NCBI RefSeq assembly: GCF_028649475.1
Contig: NZ_JAQSIP010000001.1
Coordinates: 558,001-622,000, forward strand
DNA length: 64,000 nt
Source of the DNA: Curvibacter cyanobacteriorum
Lineage (GTDB): Bacteria > Pseudomonadota > Gammaproteobacteria > Burkholderiales > Burkholderiaceae_C
Direction of reading: 5' to 3'
A program made the translations under genes and the position numbers. Shown here piece by piece: positions 29,153 through 38,634 of this stretch; the stretch's first letter is position 1; each line of letters begins with the position of its first letter. The notes beneath the pieces are model-generated. The model saw only the letters and a program-made list of their open reading frames with translations. It was not told the origin of the DNA and made no database searches.

Positions 29153-29539
29153 TCAAGGCATCTGGCGCATCTCGTGCGCCGGCATGGGCATCATGTTGTG
29201 GTTCAGGTGGTACATCACCCACAGCGAACCGGCCAGCGTGATCACCACCAGCATGAAGGTGAAGATCAGGGCCAGCATCGACCAACCGCCTTCGGAGCGG
29301 GTGTTCATGTGCAGGAAATACACCATGTGCACCACGATCTGCACCGCGGCAAAGCCCAGGATCACCAGCGCGGTGGTGCTGGAGCTGGCGAAGGTCTTGC
29401 CCATCACCAGCGCAAAGGGGATGGCGGTCAGGATGACCGACAGCACAAAGCCAATGACGTAGCTTTTCAGGCTGCCGTGGTCAGCGTGGTCGTCGTGGCC
29501 ATGGTCATCGTGGCCGTGGTGGTGGTCATGTGCGCTCAT
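29153..29539 (-). CDS. cyoD: Cytochrome o ubiquinol oxidase subunit IV
   Basis: Small membrane subunit assisting CuB binding and assembly of the bo3 oxidase. The N-terminus is His/Asp-rich (repeated DHH and HDDH), then three helices: [41 protein letters not shown] and [20 protein letters not shown]. 128 residues from ATG 29539, close to the family's about 110 plus the His-rich tail, which might bind copper or other metal (inference). ATG overlaps the cyoC stop by four bases. Confidence 0.93.
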   Translation of the reverse strand: MSAHDHHHGHDDHGHDDHADHGSLKSYVIGFVLSVILTAIPFALVMGKTFASSSTTALVILGFAAVQIVVHMVYFLHMNTRSEGGWSMLALIFTFMLVVITLAGSLWVMYHLNHNMMPMPAHEMRQMP

Positions 29540-30174
29540 GGCAGAACTCCCATCAGGTAGACAAAGGTGAAAACGCCGATCCAGACCACGTCCAAGAAGT
29601 GCCAGAACATGGACAGGCACATCAGGCGGCGCTTGTTCGGGCCGGTCAGGCCGTGCTTGTTCAGCTGAACCATCAGCACCACCAGCCAGATCAGGCCGAA
29701 GGTGACGTGCAGGCCGTGGGTGCCCACCAGCGTGAAGAAGGCCGACAGGAAGGCGCTGCGGCTCGGGCCAGCGCCCTGGTGGATCAGGTGGGCAAACTCA
29801 TACAGCTCCAGGCCGATGAAGCCTGCACCCAGCAGACCGGTGATGCCCAGCCACACCAGGGTGGGCTTGAGCTTCTTCTTCTGCATTTCCAGCATGGCGA
29901 AGCCATACGTGATCGACGACAGCAGCAGCAGCGAGGTGTTCAACGCCACCAGCGGCAGGTCGAACAGGTCGGCCCCCGAGGGGCCGGCCGCGTAGCTGCG
30001 GCCCAGCACGGCGTAAACCGCGAACAGGCAGGCAAAGATGAGGCAGTCGCTCATCAGGTAGAGCCAGAAACCGAGCAGGGTGCCGTTTTCCGGGTGGTGC
30101 TCCAACACGTAGAAGCGCGAGCTGGGGTCCTTGCTCAAGGGGGCGCCTTGGGCGCCGTGGGCGATAGTGGACAT
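29536..30174 (-). CDS. cyoC: Cytochrome o ubiquinol oxidase subunit III
   Basis: Five-helix subunit III of the haem-copper quinol oxidase. Conserved [20 protein letters not shown] at the start, [14 protein letters not shown] in the middle, and [18 protein letters not shown] with [20 protein letters not shown] at the end. 212 residues, typical. One base after cyoB in the same transcript. Confidence 0.96.
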   Translation of the reverse strand: MSTIAHGAQGAPLSKDPSSRFYVLEHHPENGTLLGFWLYLMSDCLIFACLFAVYAVLGRSYAAGPSGADLFDLPLVALNTSLLLLSSITYGFAMLEMQKKKLKPTLVWLGITGLLGAGFIGLELYEFAHLIHQGAGPSRSAFLSAFFTLVGTHGLHVTFGLIWLVVLMVQLNKHGLTGPNKRRLMCLSMFWHFLDVVWIGVFTFVYLMGVLP

Positions 30175-30175
30175 C

Positions 30176-32179
30176 TTAGACTTGACCTGCGAGCAAACGG
30201 GTGCGTTCGGCTTCCACCTTCACCACCTGGGCGGCGGGAATGTAGTAGTCGCGGTGGTAGTTGAAGGTGTGGATGATGATCGCGGCCATCAGGGCCACGA
30301 AGCCCAGACCGGCCAGCAACCACATCTGCCAGATGATGGCGAAGCCCACCACAGCGCTCAGGCCTGCGATGACAAAGCCAGCAGCGGTGTTCTTGGGCAT
30401 GTGGATGTCCACGAAGCCTTGCACCGGGCGCACGTAGCCTTGCTTCTTCATGTCGGTCCAGGCGTCGTTGTCATAGACCTTGGGCGTGAAGGCAAAGTTG
30501 TAATCCGGCGGCGGCGACGAGGTCGACCATTCCAGGGTGCGGCCATCCCACGGGTCACCCGTGGTGTCACGCAGGCTGTCGCGGCGCAGGTAGCTGACCA
30601 CCAGCTGGATGCCGAAGCAGGCGATGCCCAGCGCGATCATGGCGGCGCCCAGGGCGGCGACCTGGAACCAGATCTGCAGCGACGGGTCTTCGAAGTGGCT
30701 CATGCGACGGGTCACGCCCATCAGGCCCAGCACGTACAGCGGCATGAAGGCGAGGTAGAAGCCAATGAACCAGAACCAGAACGAGCACTTGCCCCAGAAA
30801 GGGTCCAGCTTGTAGCCGAAGGCCTTCGGGTACCAGTAGGTGATGCCGGCGATCATGCCGAACAGCACGCCACCAATGATCACGTTGTGGAAGTGGGCGA
30901 TCAGGAACAGGCTGTTGTGCAGCACGAAGTCCGCCGGGGGCACGGCCAGCAGCACGCCGGTCATGCCACCGATCACGAAGGTGATCATGAAGCCGATGGT
31001 CCACAGCATGGGCAGCTCGTAGCGGATGCGGCCCTTGTACATGGTGAACAGCCAGTTGAAGATCTTGGCCCCGGTCGGGATCGAGATGATCATGGTCGTG
31101 ATGCCGAAGAACGAGTTCACACTCGCGCCCGAGCCCATGGTGAAGAAGTGGTGCAGCCAGACCAGGTAGGACAGGATGGTGATCACCACGGTGGCGTACA
31201 CCATCGAGGTGTAACCGAACAGGCGCTTGCGGCAGAACGTGGCCACCACTTCGGAGAAGATGCCGAAGGCGGGCAGGATCAGGATGTAGACCTCAGGGTG
31301 GCCCCAGATCCAGATCAGGTTCACGTACATCATGGCGTTGCCGCCGAGGTCGTTGCTGAAGAAGTTGGTGCCGGCGTAGCGGTCCAGCGACAGCAGGGCG
31401 AGCACGGCCGTCAGCACCGGGAAGGCGGCGACGATCAGCACGTTGGTGCACAGGGCGGTCCAGGTGAAGACCGGCATCTTCATCATGTTCATGCCCGGGG
31501 CGCGCATCTTCACGATGGTGGCGATCAGGTTGACCCCTGACAGCAGCGTCCCCACCCCGGCAATCTGCAGCGACCAGATGTAGTAGTCAACCCCTACATC
31601 GGGACTGGCCAGGATGCCGGACAGCGGCGGGTAGGCCAGCCAGCCGGTGCGGGCGAATTCACCCACGAACAGCGACGCCATCACCAGGCCGCCACCGAAG
31701 GCGGTCATCCAGAAGCTGAAGTTGTTCAGGAACGGGAAGGCCACGTCACGGGCGCCGATCTGCAGCGGCACCACGTAGTTCATCAGGCCCGTGACCAGCG
31801 GCATGGCCACGAAGAAGATCATGATCACGCCGTGGGCGGTGAAGATCTGGTCGTAGTGGTGCGGCGGCAGGAAGCCGGTTTGGTCACCGAAGGCAATCGC
31901 TTGCTGGGCGCGCATCATGATGGCGTCGGCAAAGCCGCGCAGCAGCATGATCAGGCCGAACACGATGTACATGATGCCGATGCGCTTGTGGTCGATGCTG
32001 GTGATCCAGTCGCGCCACAGCGGGCCCCACAGGCGGAAGCGGGTCAGCAGGGCCAGCACGGCGATGCCGCCCAGAGCCACTGCGCAGAAGGTGCCAATGA
32101 GGATGGGCTCGTGGAGGGGGATGGCGTCCCACGAGAGACGGCCGAAGATGAGCTTCGTCAGGTCGAGTTGGTCTTGCAT
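30176..32179 (-). CDS. cyoB: Cytochrome o ubiquinol oxidase subunit I
   Basis: Catalytic haem-copper subunit that reduces O2 to water while pumping protons. The haem/CuB region includes [20 protein letters not shown] and WLHHFFTMG, the haem-binding [14 protein letters not shown] and the [20 protein letters not shown] helix. 667 residues from ATG 32179 match CyoB (663 in E. coli), including extra N- and C-terminal helices that separate it from cytochrome c oxidase subunit I. An upstream in-frame ATG (32215) would add 12 residues. Separated from cyoA by 94 bases. Confidence 0.97.
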   Translation of the reverse strand: MQDQLDLTKLIFGRLSWDAIPLHEPILIGTFCAVALGGIAVLALLTRFRLWGPLWRDWITSIDHKRIGIMYIVFGLIMLLRGFADAIMMRAQQAIAFGDQTGFLPPHHYDQIFTAHGVIMIFFVAMPLVTGLMNYVVPLQIGARDVAFPFLNNFSFWMTAFGGGLVMASLFVGEFARTGWLAYPPLSGILASPDVGVDYYIWSLQIAGVGTLLSGVNLIATIVKMRAPGMNMMKMPVFTWTALCTNVLIVAAFPVLTAVLALLSLDRYAGTNFFSNDLGGNAMMYVNLIWIWGHPEVYILILPAFGIFSEVVATFCRKRLFGYTSMVYATVVITILSYLVWLHHFFTMGSGASVNSFFGITTMIISIPTGAKIFNWLFTMYKGRIRYELPMLWTIGFMITFVIGGMTGVLLAVPPADFVLHNSLFLIAHFHNVIIGGVLFGMIAGITYWYPKAFGYKLDPFWGKCSFWFWFIGFYLAFMPLYVLGLMGVTRRMSHFEDPSLQIWFQVAALGAAMIALGIACFGIQLVVSYLRRDSLRDTTGDPWDGRTLEWSTSSPPPDYNFAFTPKVYDNDAWTDMKKQGYVRPVQGFVDIHMPKNTAAGFVIAGLSAVVGFAIIWQMWLLAGLGFVALMAAIIIHTFNYHRDYYIPAAQVVKVEAERTRLLAGQV

Positions 32180-32273
32180 GGTCAGTCTCGCTGGCAGGGG
32201 TGAGCGCCCAGGCACGGGGCCGGGGCGTGGGCGGTGCCAGAGGCACCGCCTGGGATGGCGAAAGCGGCGAGGG

Positions 32274-33332
32274 TCATAGTCCGGTCGGTTTGGTCAGCGA
32301 GAGGCCGGTGCCCTGCGGGTCACTGGTGGTGCAGGCCAGCGCTTCGACGTAGCGGCGCGCGGGCAGGCGGTTCTCGGTCGCGGAGCTGGCTTGGGCGGCC
32401 ACCCGGAAGGTGTTGGTGCCCATGCCGCCGGCGCTGTCGATGGCCATCATTTCGTGCATGCACATCTTGCTGCTGTCCACACAGCGGTTCAGGATGGCGC
32501 CGTACAGCTCGCCGTCCACGCGGCCATAGTGGCGCACCGGATCGCGTTCGCTGGGTTGCTCCAGGGCCAGGTAGGTGGCGCGGTCCAGGCTCAGTTCGCT
32601 GGCCTTGGTCTTGGCGACCCACTGGTCAAAGCCGGCTTGGTCCATGCCATGGAAGCGGAAGCGCATGTGCGAGAAGCCCGCGCCGCTGTAGTTGGCCGAG
32701 AAGCCTTCGTAGTTGCCCGCCTTGTTGATGACGGCGTGCAACTGGGTCTGCATGCCCGGCATGGCGTAGATCTGACCGGCCAGCGCCGGGATGTAGAACG
32801 AGTTCATCACGGTCGACGCGGTGATCTTGAACTGGATCGGCACATCCACCGGGGCCACCAATTCGTTCACCGTCGCGATGCCTTGCTCGGGGTAGATGAA
32901 CAGCCACTTCCAGTCCAGCGCCACCACTTCCACCGTCAGGTGCTTGGCGTCCTTGGGCAGAGGGCGGTCGGCGTCCAGGCGCGACAGCGGGCGGTACGGG
33001 TCCAGGGTGTGGGTGCTGATCCAAGTCAGCAGGCCCAGCGCGATGATGATCAGCAGCGGGGCGCCCCAGATCACCAGTTCGAGTTGGGTGGAGTGGTCCC
33101 AGTCCGGTTCGTAAGCCGCTTCGGTGTTGGATTGGCGGTAGCGCCAGGCGAAAAACAGCGTCAGAGCGATCACCGGAACGATGATCAGCAACATCAGCAG
33201 CGTCGAGACCACGATCAGGTGGCCTTGTTGCGCTGCGATATCGCCCGACGGGTTCATCACCACGGTGCCGCAGCCGGTCAAGGAAACAGCAGAAAGCAAA
33301 AGCAGTCCGCGAAGTGTCTTGTGAGAGGTCAT
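32274..33332 (-). CDS. cyoA: Cytochrome o ubiquinol oxidase subunit II
   Basis: Lipid-anchored quinol-site subunit. Lipobox LTG-Cys21; two helices at about 39-63 and 86-104; periplasmic cupredoxin-like domain with [20 protein letters not shown] and [20 protein letters not shown]. The CuA ligands (CxxxC) of cytochrome c oxidases are absent, so it is a quinol oxidase. 352 residues; the last about 35 ([15 protein letters not shown] and on) are a tail beyond the domain. First gene of cyoABCD-SURF1-regBA, divergent from an MFS gene. Confidence 0.96.
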   Translation of the reverse strand: MTSHKTLRGLLLLSAVSLTGCGTVVMNPSGDIAAQQGHLIVVSTLLMLLIIVPVIALTLFFAWRYRQSNTEAAYEPDWDHSTQLELVIWGAPLLIIIALGLLTWISTHTLDPYRPLSRLDADRPLPKDAKHLTVEVVALDWKWLFIYPEQGIATVNELVAPVDVPIQFKITASTVMNSFYIPALAGQIYAMPGMQTQLHAVINKAGNYEGFSANYSGAGFSHMRFRFHGMDQAGFDQWVAKTKASELSLDRATYLALEQPSERDPVRHYGRVDGELYGAILNRCVDSSKMCMHEMMAIDSAGGMGTNTFRVAAQASSATENRLPARRYVEALACTTSDPQGTGLSLTKPTGL

Positions 33333-33384
33333 GCCGGGGTAAAGCAGGATGTGCTATGGGGGGAAAGTGAGGTAATCTACATTT

Positions 33385-33400
33385 GCCAAGCGTGTTTGGC
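33385..33400. promoter_or_regulatory. Inverted repeat GCCAA-N6-TTGGC between cyoA and MFS gene
   Basis: GCCAA (33385-33389) and TTGGC (33396-33400) lie 53 bp upstream of the cyoA start and 101 bp upstream of the divergent MFS start. Position and symmetry suit an operator for one or both. It is not an obvious RegA or FNR site (no TTGAT-N4-ATCAA). Function is inference. Confidence 0.35.
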
Positions 33401-33500
33401 GATTGGACGTTTTGTCCTATGTCAATCGGCCTCTCACCAAAAGCGCTGCGGCGGAGACAGCGTGCCTTCAGGGCGCGGGTAATAGAAATGAGAGGCAAAA

Positions 33501-34844
33501 ATGGTGTCCAGCACAGTTCAAAGCGTTGCCACTCAGGCGACCGGTTCCGCGTATTCGAGCAGCAGTCATGCCCCCGGTGGGCACAACACCCAGATCACCC
33601 CGGGCGAAATCGCCACCGGCGTGGTGGTCGGTCGGGCCTCTGAGTACTTTGACTTCTTTGTCTACGCCATCGCTTCGGTGCTGGTGTTCCCGGCGGTGTT
33701 CTTTCCCCAACTGGGGCGGCTCGAGGGGACGCTGTATTCGTTCGTGATCTTCACCTTTGCTTTCATTGCACGGCCCTTTGGCACCGTGTTGTTCATGGCC
33801 ATCCAGCGCCACTGGGGCCGCGAGACCAAGCTCACCATCGCCCTGGTCCTGCTGGGCGCCAGCACGGCGGGCATGGCCTTTTTGCCCACCTATGCCAGCC
33901 TGGGCGCCGCGTCGGTGCTGCTGCTGTCGGTGTTCCGCATTGCCCAGGGCGTGGCCCTGGGGGGCTCGTGGGACGGTCTGCCCTCGCTGCTGGCCCTGAA
34001 GGCGCCGGAAGACCGCCGTGGCTGGTACGCCATGTTGGGTCAGTTGGGGGCGCCGCTGGGTTTTGTGGTGGCCGCTGGGCTGTTTGCCTACCTGCTCGGT
34101 AGCCTGACCGAGCCCGACTTCCTCACCTGGGGCTGGCGTTACCCCTTCTATGTGGCCTTTGCCATCAACGTGGTGGCGCTGTTCGCCCGCCTGCGCCTGG
34201 TGTCCACTGACGAGTATTCGCACTTGCTCGAAGAGCGCGAACTCGAACCCACCCCGGTCGGAGAAATGACCCGCTCACAAGGCCGCAACGTGCTGATCGG
34301 GGCCCTGGCTGCCCTGGCCAGCTACGCGCTGTTCCACCTGGTGACCGTGTTTCCGCTGTCCTGGATCACGCTGTACTCAGACCGCTCGATCACCGAGTTC
34401 CTGGGGGTTCAGATGGTGGGCGCCTGCCTGGCTGCGGTTGGCGTGGTGGTGTCGGGCCTGGTGGCCGACCGCTTTGGTCGCCGCACCACGCTGGGCACGC
34501 TGGCTGCCTTGATTGCGGTCTTCAGCGGCTTTGCGCCGAGCCTGATGGACGGTGGCATCTGGGGGCAAAACGTATTCATTCTGGTGGGCTTCATGCTGCT
34601 GGGCCTGTCGTATGGTCAGGCGTCGGGTGCGGTGACGGCCAACTTCTCGGCCCGCTACCGCTACACCGGGGCCGCCTTGACGGCCGATGTGGCCTGGCTG
34701 GTGGGGGCGGCTTTTGCGCCGCTGGTGGCGCTGGGGCTGTCGGCCCACTTCGGGCTGGCCTATGTCAGTGTCTACCTGCTGTCGGGTGCGCTGGGCACCC
34801 TGGCGGCGCTCAGTGTGAACCGGGCCCTCGAAGGGCGCGGCTGA
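33501..34844 (+). CDS. MFS transporter, metabolite:H+ symporter-like
   Basis: Twelve-helix major facilitator of 447 residues. The N-terminus GEIATGVVVGRASEYFDFFV and the loop RPFGTVLFMAIQRHWGRETK resemble the MHS group (proline/betaine, citrate, shikimate symporters). The matching second-half motif is VADRFGRRTTLG. About 35 hydrophilic residues precede helix 1. GAGAGG seven bases before the ATG supports the start. Divergent from the cyo operon. The substrate cannot be assigned. Confidence 0.85.
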   Translation: MVSSTVQSVATQATGSAYSSSSHAPGGHNTQITPGEIATGVVVGRASEYFDFFVYAIASVLVFPAVFFPQLGRLEGTLYSFVIFTFAFIARPFGTVLFMAIQRHWGRETKLTIALVLLGASTAGMAFLPTYASLGAASVLLLSVFRIAQGVALGGSWDGLPSLLALKAPEDRRGWYAMLGQLGAPLGFVVAAGLFAYLLGSLTEPDFLTWGWRYPFYVAFAINVVALFARLRLVSTDEYSHLLEERELEPTPVGEMTRSQGRNVLIGALAALASYALFHLVTVFPLSWITLYSDRSITEFLGVQMVGACLAAVGVVVSGLVADRFGRRTTLGTLAALIAVFSGFAPSLMDGGIWGQNVFILVGFMLLGLSYGQASGAVTANFSARYRYTGAALTADVAWLVGAAFAPLVALGLSAHFGLAYVSVYLLSGALGTLAALSVNRALEGRG

Positions 34845-34851
34845 CAACCCC

Positions 34852-34871
34852 GGCCCAAGCTCGCTTGGGCC
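34852..34871 (+). terminator. GC hairpin after the MFS gene
   Basis: GGCCCAAGC (34852-34860) and GCTTGGGCC (34863-34871) form a nine-base perfect stem starting eight bases after the MFS stop, but without a T-tract. It may protect the mRNA 3' end, while the hairpin at 34950-34980 probably does the terminating. Confidence 0.45.
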
Positions 34872-34949
34872 GTCGCCGCCGAGCCTGTGGCCGGCGGCTT
34901 TCATCGGGCACAATCCGGGGCAGTCCCGGCGTGTACCGGGTTGGATCCC

Positions 34950-34980
34950 AACGGGCCGCATGTCGGCCCGTTTTCTTGTT
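34950..34980 (+). terminator. Intrinsic terminator just upstream of the EamA gene
   Basis: AACGGGCC (34950-34957) pairs with GGCCCGTT (34965-34972) over seven bases, then a T-rich run to 34980. It ends five bases before the EamA ATG (34986), so it probably terminates MFS transcription, but the placement would also allow control of EamA. Confidence 0.75.
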
Positions 34981-34985
34981 GACCC

Positions 34986-35861
34986 ATGAAACTGACGCAT
35001 TCCCGAGCGGTCCTGCTGATGGTGGCCGTGACCCTGATGTGGTCGATCGCCGGGGTGGTGACCCGCCACCTCGAACAGGCCCGCAGCTTTGAAGTGACCT
35101 TCTGGCGCAGCCTGTTCAATGCCCTGGCTTTGCTGGCCATCCTGCCGCTGGTGCAGGGTCGGGCGGTGTTTGCCAACATGCGCCAGGGGGGGCGGGCCCT
35201 GTGGGTGTCCGGGGTGTGCTGGAGCGTGATGTTCACGGCCTTCATGGTGGCCATGACCCTGACCTCGGTGGCCAATGTGCTGGTCACCATGTCCCTCGGG
35301 CCCCTGTGCACGGCGCTCATTGCGCGGATTTTCTTGCGCCACCGCATCCTGCCCCGCACCTGGGCGGCCATTGCCGCGGCCGGGGTGGGCATCGCCTGGA
35401 TGTACGGCAGCCAGCTGGCAGGCGGCCAATGGCTGGGCACGCTGGTGGCCTTGTGCGTGCCACTGGCGGCGTCGGTCAATTGGTCGGTGGTGCAGCGCTC
35501 CCATGCGCAGGGCCACGACGTGGACCTGGTGCCGGCCGTGCTGATCGGGGCTTTGATCTCGGCCTTCACCACGCTGCCCCTGGCGTTTCCGTTTCAGGCC
35601 TCGGCCTCTGACCTGGGCTTGCTGGCCTTGCTGGGCGTGCTGCAGTTGGCCATTCCCTGTGTGTTGGCGGTGCGCTGTGCGCGCGTGCTGAAGGCCCCGG
35701 AAGTGGCCTTGTTGGCCCTGTTGGAAGTGATTTTTGGCATCTTGCTCGCTTGGGCAGGGGCCGGAGAACGGCCCGCCCCCGAGGTGCTGGTCGGTGGGTC
35801 GCTGGTGATTGCGGCCCTGGTAGGCAATGAACTATTAGGTTGGAAGGAGCAGACAAAATGA
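34986..35861 (+). CDS. EamA/DMT-family transporter
   Basis: Ten-helix drug/metabolite transporter of 291 residues made of two EamA repeats (helix 1 AVLLMVAVTLMWSIAGVVTR; second repeat from LGTLVALCVPLAASVNWSVV). Members export amino acids, metabolites or drugs. No clear ribosome-binding site precedes the ATG, which lies right after a terminator hairpin. The stop overlaps the next ATG by four bases, so it is co-translated with an acyl-CoA enzyme, which might hint at a link to branched-chain amino acid metabolism (inference). Confidence 0.87.
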   Translation: MKLTHSRAVLLMVAVTLMWSIAGVVTRHLEQARSFEVTFWRSLFNALALLAILPLVQGRAVFANMRQGGRALWVSGVCWSVMFTAFMVAMTLTSVANVLVTMSLGPLCTALIARIFLRHRILPRTWAAIAAAGVGIAWMYGSQLAGGQWLGTLVALCVPLAASVNWSVVQRSHAQGHDVDLVPAVLIGALISAFTTLPLAFPFQASASDLGLLALLGVLQLAIPCVLAVRCARVLKAPEVALLALLEVIFGILLAWAGAGERPAPEVLVGGSLVIAALVGNELLGWKEQTK

Positions 35862-36955
35862 GCATTTTCAATGGCGACATCGTGACCGAACTGCGTGGGC
35901 AGATCGGCTTCATCACCCTGAACCGCCCGCGGGCGCTGAACGCTTTGTCCCTGGGCATGGTGCGTGACCTCACGGTGGCGCTGCAGGCCTGGGCGGCCGA
36001 CCCCGCTGTGTTGGGCGTGGCCATCCGCGGCAGCAACAAGGAGGGCGTTTTTGGCGCGTTTTGCGCGGGCGGCGACATCCGCTTCCTGCACCAGGCAGCC
36101 ACCACGGGCGATGCCGATTTGGAGGCTTTCTTCACCGAGGAGTACGCCCTCAACCACCTGATCCACTGCTACCCCAAGCCCTACATCGCCTTCATGGACG
36201 GCATTGTGATGGGCGGCGGCATGGGCATCAGCCAGGGCGGCAGTGTGCGGATCGTGACCGAGCGCACCAAGATGGCCATGCCCGAGACCAATATCGGCCT
36301 GTTCCCGGACGTGGGCGGTGGCTACTTCCTGAGCCGCTGCCCGGGCCGCGTGGGCGAGTGGTTGGCCCTGACGGGCGACACCATCGGGGCGGGCGATGCG
36401 ATCGCCTTCGGCCTGGCGGATCATTTCCTGAGTGCCGAGCGCCAGGCCGCCCTGTGGGAAACGCTCGCCAGCCAGCGCTGGGCCGACGGGGCCGCTCTCC
36501 AGGCGTGGCTGGGTCAGCAGTTTGAAGCAGCCCCGGCCCCCGCCACGGGCGCGGACGTGCGGGCCTGGGTGGACCGGTTTTTTGCCCTGGCGGACGCCAA
36601 AGCCATGGTGCAGGCGCTCGAAACCGACAGCGCCGACTGGGCGCGCCACACCGGTGCCACCCTGCGCAAGCGCTCGCCTCTGATGTTGGAGGTGGTGCTC
36701 GAGCAGGTGCGCCGCGCGCGCGGTCAGACCCTGGCCGACGACCTGCGCATGGAGCGGGACCTGGTGCACCGCTGCTTCCATTTGCGCCCCGGTCAAAGCG
36801 AGACCGTGGAAGGCATCCGGGCCCTGGCGATTGACAAGGACCACAGCCCGCGCTGGAACCCCAGTCGGGTCGAGGACGTGCCAGCCGCCCTGGTGGCAGA
36901 GTTCTTCAGCAGCCCCTGGGCGGCGGACCAGCACCCGTTGCGCGAACTGGCCTGA
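35858..36955 (+). CDS. 3-hydroxyisobutyryl-CoA hydrolase-like enoyl-CoA hydratase family protein
   Basis: Crotonase-fold enzyme of the ECH_2/HIBCH branch, which releases 3-hydroxyisobutyrate from its CoA ester in valine breakdown. Signatures: ITLNRPRALNALSLGMV, FCAGGDIRFLHQA (oxyanion hole), MGGGMGISQGGSVRIVTERT and MPETNIGLFPDVGGGYFLSR with the catalytic Glu/Asp region, plus the long C-terminal part usual for HIBCH. 365 residues. AAGGAG at 35844-35849 selects ATG 35858 over 35840. Coupled to the EamA gene. Enoyl-CoA hydratase activity is the alternative. Confidence 0.88.
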   Translation: MSIFNGDIVTELRGQIGFITLNRPRALNALSLGMVRDLTVALQAWAADPAVLGVAIRGSNKEGVFGAFCAGGDIRFLHQAATTGDADLEAFFTEEYALNHLIHCYPKPYIAFMDGIVMGGGMGISQGGSVRIVTERTKMAMPETNIGLFPDVGGGYFLSRCPGRVGEWLALTGDTIGAGDAIAFGLADHFLSAERQAALWETLASQRWADGAALQAWLGQQFEAAPAPATGADVRAWVDRFFALADAKAMVQALETDSADWARHTGATLRKRSPLMLEVVLEQVRRARGQTLADDLRMERDLVHRCFHLRPGQSETVEGIRALAIDKDHSPRWNPSRVEDVPAALVAEFFSSPWAADQHPLRELA

Positions 36956-37065
36956 GGGCCCGCGCGCGTGCCCGCGCTTGCCGCGGGCGCAAGGCGCCGC
37001 CGGGCCTCACGTTCGGCGCGTCCGGCCCGCTGTTCAGGCCGCGGTGGTGGGGCCGGTGGCCCCTG

Positions 37066-38001
37066 TCAGCGTTGTTGGTACACCAAGGTGGCCAGGCTCA
37101 GCAGCGCCTGGCGCGACAGCGGTGCGGACAGCGCATAGCCAAAGCCCTGGTCAACCCAGTAGAACGACGGCACCGGGCCTTGGTCCGAAAAGCGGAAGGC
37201 GGTCTCCTGTGCGTCGGGTGCGGCTTGGGGCATGGCCTGGGGTGGGGCGGCTGCGGGGGGCGCCGTCGGGCCCTGGGCACGGGGCCCCTGGGCTGGCGCC
37301 GATGCGGGCGCGGTGTCGCCCTCGATGGCGCCCAAGTACAGCGTCAGGCGCAGGCCCTGGGGGTTTTGGTACATGAACTGGGCCCGTGCCCCGTGCTCGC
37401 CGGGCAGCAGGCGCCCGCCCACCAGGGCAAAGCCCTGGCTGGACAGGTCAGGCACCGTCAAGGGTCGCCCCAGGCGCTTGGACAGCCATTGCACCAGGTG
37501 TTGCTGCTGGCTGGCATCGACTTCGACCGGGTGCTTGACCTCGGGCGAATACACCGCGTAGGCGACCCCTGCTTGTTGTGAAAAGCGCTGCAAGGGGGCT
37601 GGGCTCACCGGGTCAGGCGTGTCGCCCCAGCGCGCCAGCAGGGCGTCGGTGGGGGTGTGGCTGCGGGCCAGCCAGCCCGCCATGAAGGTCATCACCCAGA
37701 CCGCGGCCCAGCCGGTCCAGCGCCAGCGGCGTCGCGCCTGGGTGTGTTCGCGCTGGGCCCGTTCCAACGTGGCCCTGAGGGCGCTGGGCACGGGTTCGTC
37801 CAGCACGTCGGCGTGCAGCGCGCGCAGGGCTTCACGCTGGGATTGCCAGGCCGTGAGGGTGGCCTGGGCCTCGGGGTGGTGTTGGAGTTCGGCGTCCAGG
37901 GCCGACCGCTCGGCCTCGGGCAACTGGCCGTCCAGCCGGGCGTGCAGTCGGTCCTCCAGCAGGCGCTGGGCCGGTGTGGGGGGGGCGTGCTGGGTTTCCA
38001 T
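37066..38001 (-). CDS. Predicted anti-sigma factor, membrane-bound
   Basis: 311 residues: a cytosolic N-terminal region of about 90 (RLLEDRLHARLDGQLPEAER, typical of anti-sigma factors), one membrane helix around 94-112 (GWAAVWVMTFMAGWLA) and a periplasmic domain with a Pro/Ala/Gln-rich insert (about 225-260). There is no HxxxCxxC zinc-binding motif, so it is not a classic ZAS protein. Directly downstream of, and 16 bases from, an ECF sigma gene on the same strand. Expected to hold that sigma at the membrane until a periplasmic signal is sensed; the signal is unknown. Confidence 0.82.
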   Translation of the reverse strand: METQHAPPTPAQRLLEDRLHARLDGQLPEAERSALDAELQHHPEAQATLTAWQSQREALRALHADVLDEPVPSALRATLERAQREHTQARRRWRWTGWAAVWVMTFMAGWLARSHTPTDALLARWGDTPDPVSPAPLQRFSQQAGVAYAVYSPEVKHPVEVDASQQQHLVQWLSKRLGRPLTVPDLSSQGFALVGGRLLPGEHGARAQFMYQNPQGLRLTLYLGAIEGDTAPASAPAQGPRAQGPTAPPAAAPPQAMPQAAPDAQETAFRFSDQGPVPSFYWVDQGFGYALSAPLSRQALLSLATLVYQQR

Positions 38002-38017
38002 GGCGTGAACTCGGGGC

Positions 38018-38599
38018 TCAGCGGACGGGCCGCAGCGGGGCAACCTTGGCAGGCGCTTTCGGGGCTGGGTGTCGGGGGGCGTCGGCCGGTGTTGGACGGG
38101 ACGAGGCGGAGCCGGGCGGTGCGTCGAGCAACTCGCGCAGGCGAGCCCGGGCCCGGGACAAGCGCGACATCACGGTGCCCACGGGCACCTGGGTGATGCG
38201 GGCCACCTGCTCGTAGCTGAGGTCCTCCAGGCTGACCAGCAGCAGGACCTCGCGTTGTTCGGCCGGCAGGCGCAGCAGGCAACGCTGCAGGTCCAGCGCG
38301 GTGTCGTCGCCCGCTGCGGGACCGACGGCATCGAGAAACGCCTGTTGCGCCTCGGGGCTGCCGCTGCTGGCACTGACCAGTTCGAGCCCGTTGCGCCGCA
38401 ACTGGCTGACCCGCAGGTTGTGCATCAGGGCAAACAGCCAGGCGCGCAGGTCACTGCCCACGGTCCACAAACGCCATTTGGCGCAAGCGCGCTCGAGGGT
38501 GTCCTGCACCAGGTCGTCGGCGGCCCAGCGGTCCCCGGTCAGCGTGCGCGCATAGCGGCGCAGCCGGGGGATGTGCTCGCTGAGGGCCTGGGGGTCCAT
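38018..38599 (-). CDS. ECF-family RNA polymerase sigma factor
   Basis: 193 residues with sigma region 2 (RYARTLTGDRWAADDLVQDTLERA, then WLFALMHNLRVSQLRR) and region 4 (LQRCLLRLPAEQREVLLLVS and LSYEQVARITQVPVGTVMSR). The C-terminal about 30 residues are Pro/Ala-rich and outside the conserved fold. It lies between a secreted-repeat lipoprotein gene and its anti-sigma gene, all on the minus strand, which suggests one autoregulated unit. Confidence 0.93.
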   Translation of the reverse strand: MDPQALSEHIPRLRRYARTLTGDRWAADDLVQDTLERACAKWRLWTVGSDLRAWLFALMHNLRVSQLRRNGLELVSASSGSPEAQQAFLDAVGPAAGDDTALDLQRCLLRLPAEQREVLLLVSLEDLSYEQVARITQVPVGTVMSRLSRARARLRELLDAPPGSASSRPTPADAPRHPAPKAPAKVAPLRPVR

Positions 38600-38634
38600 G
38601 GCGCCGGGGGCTTGAAAGCAGCTTGGCCGGGGGC

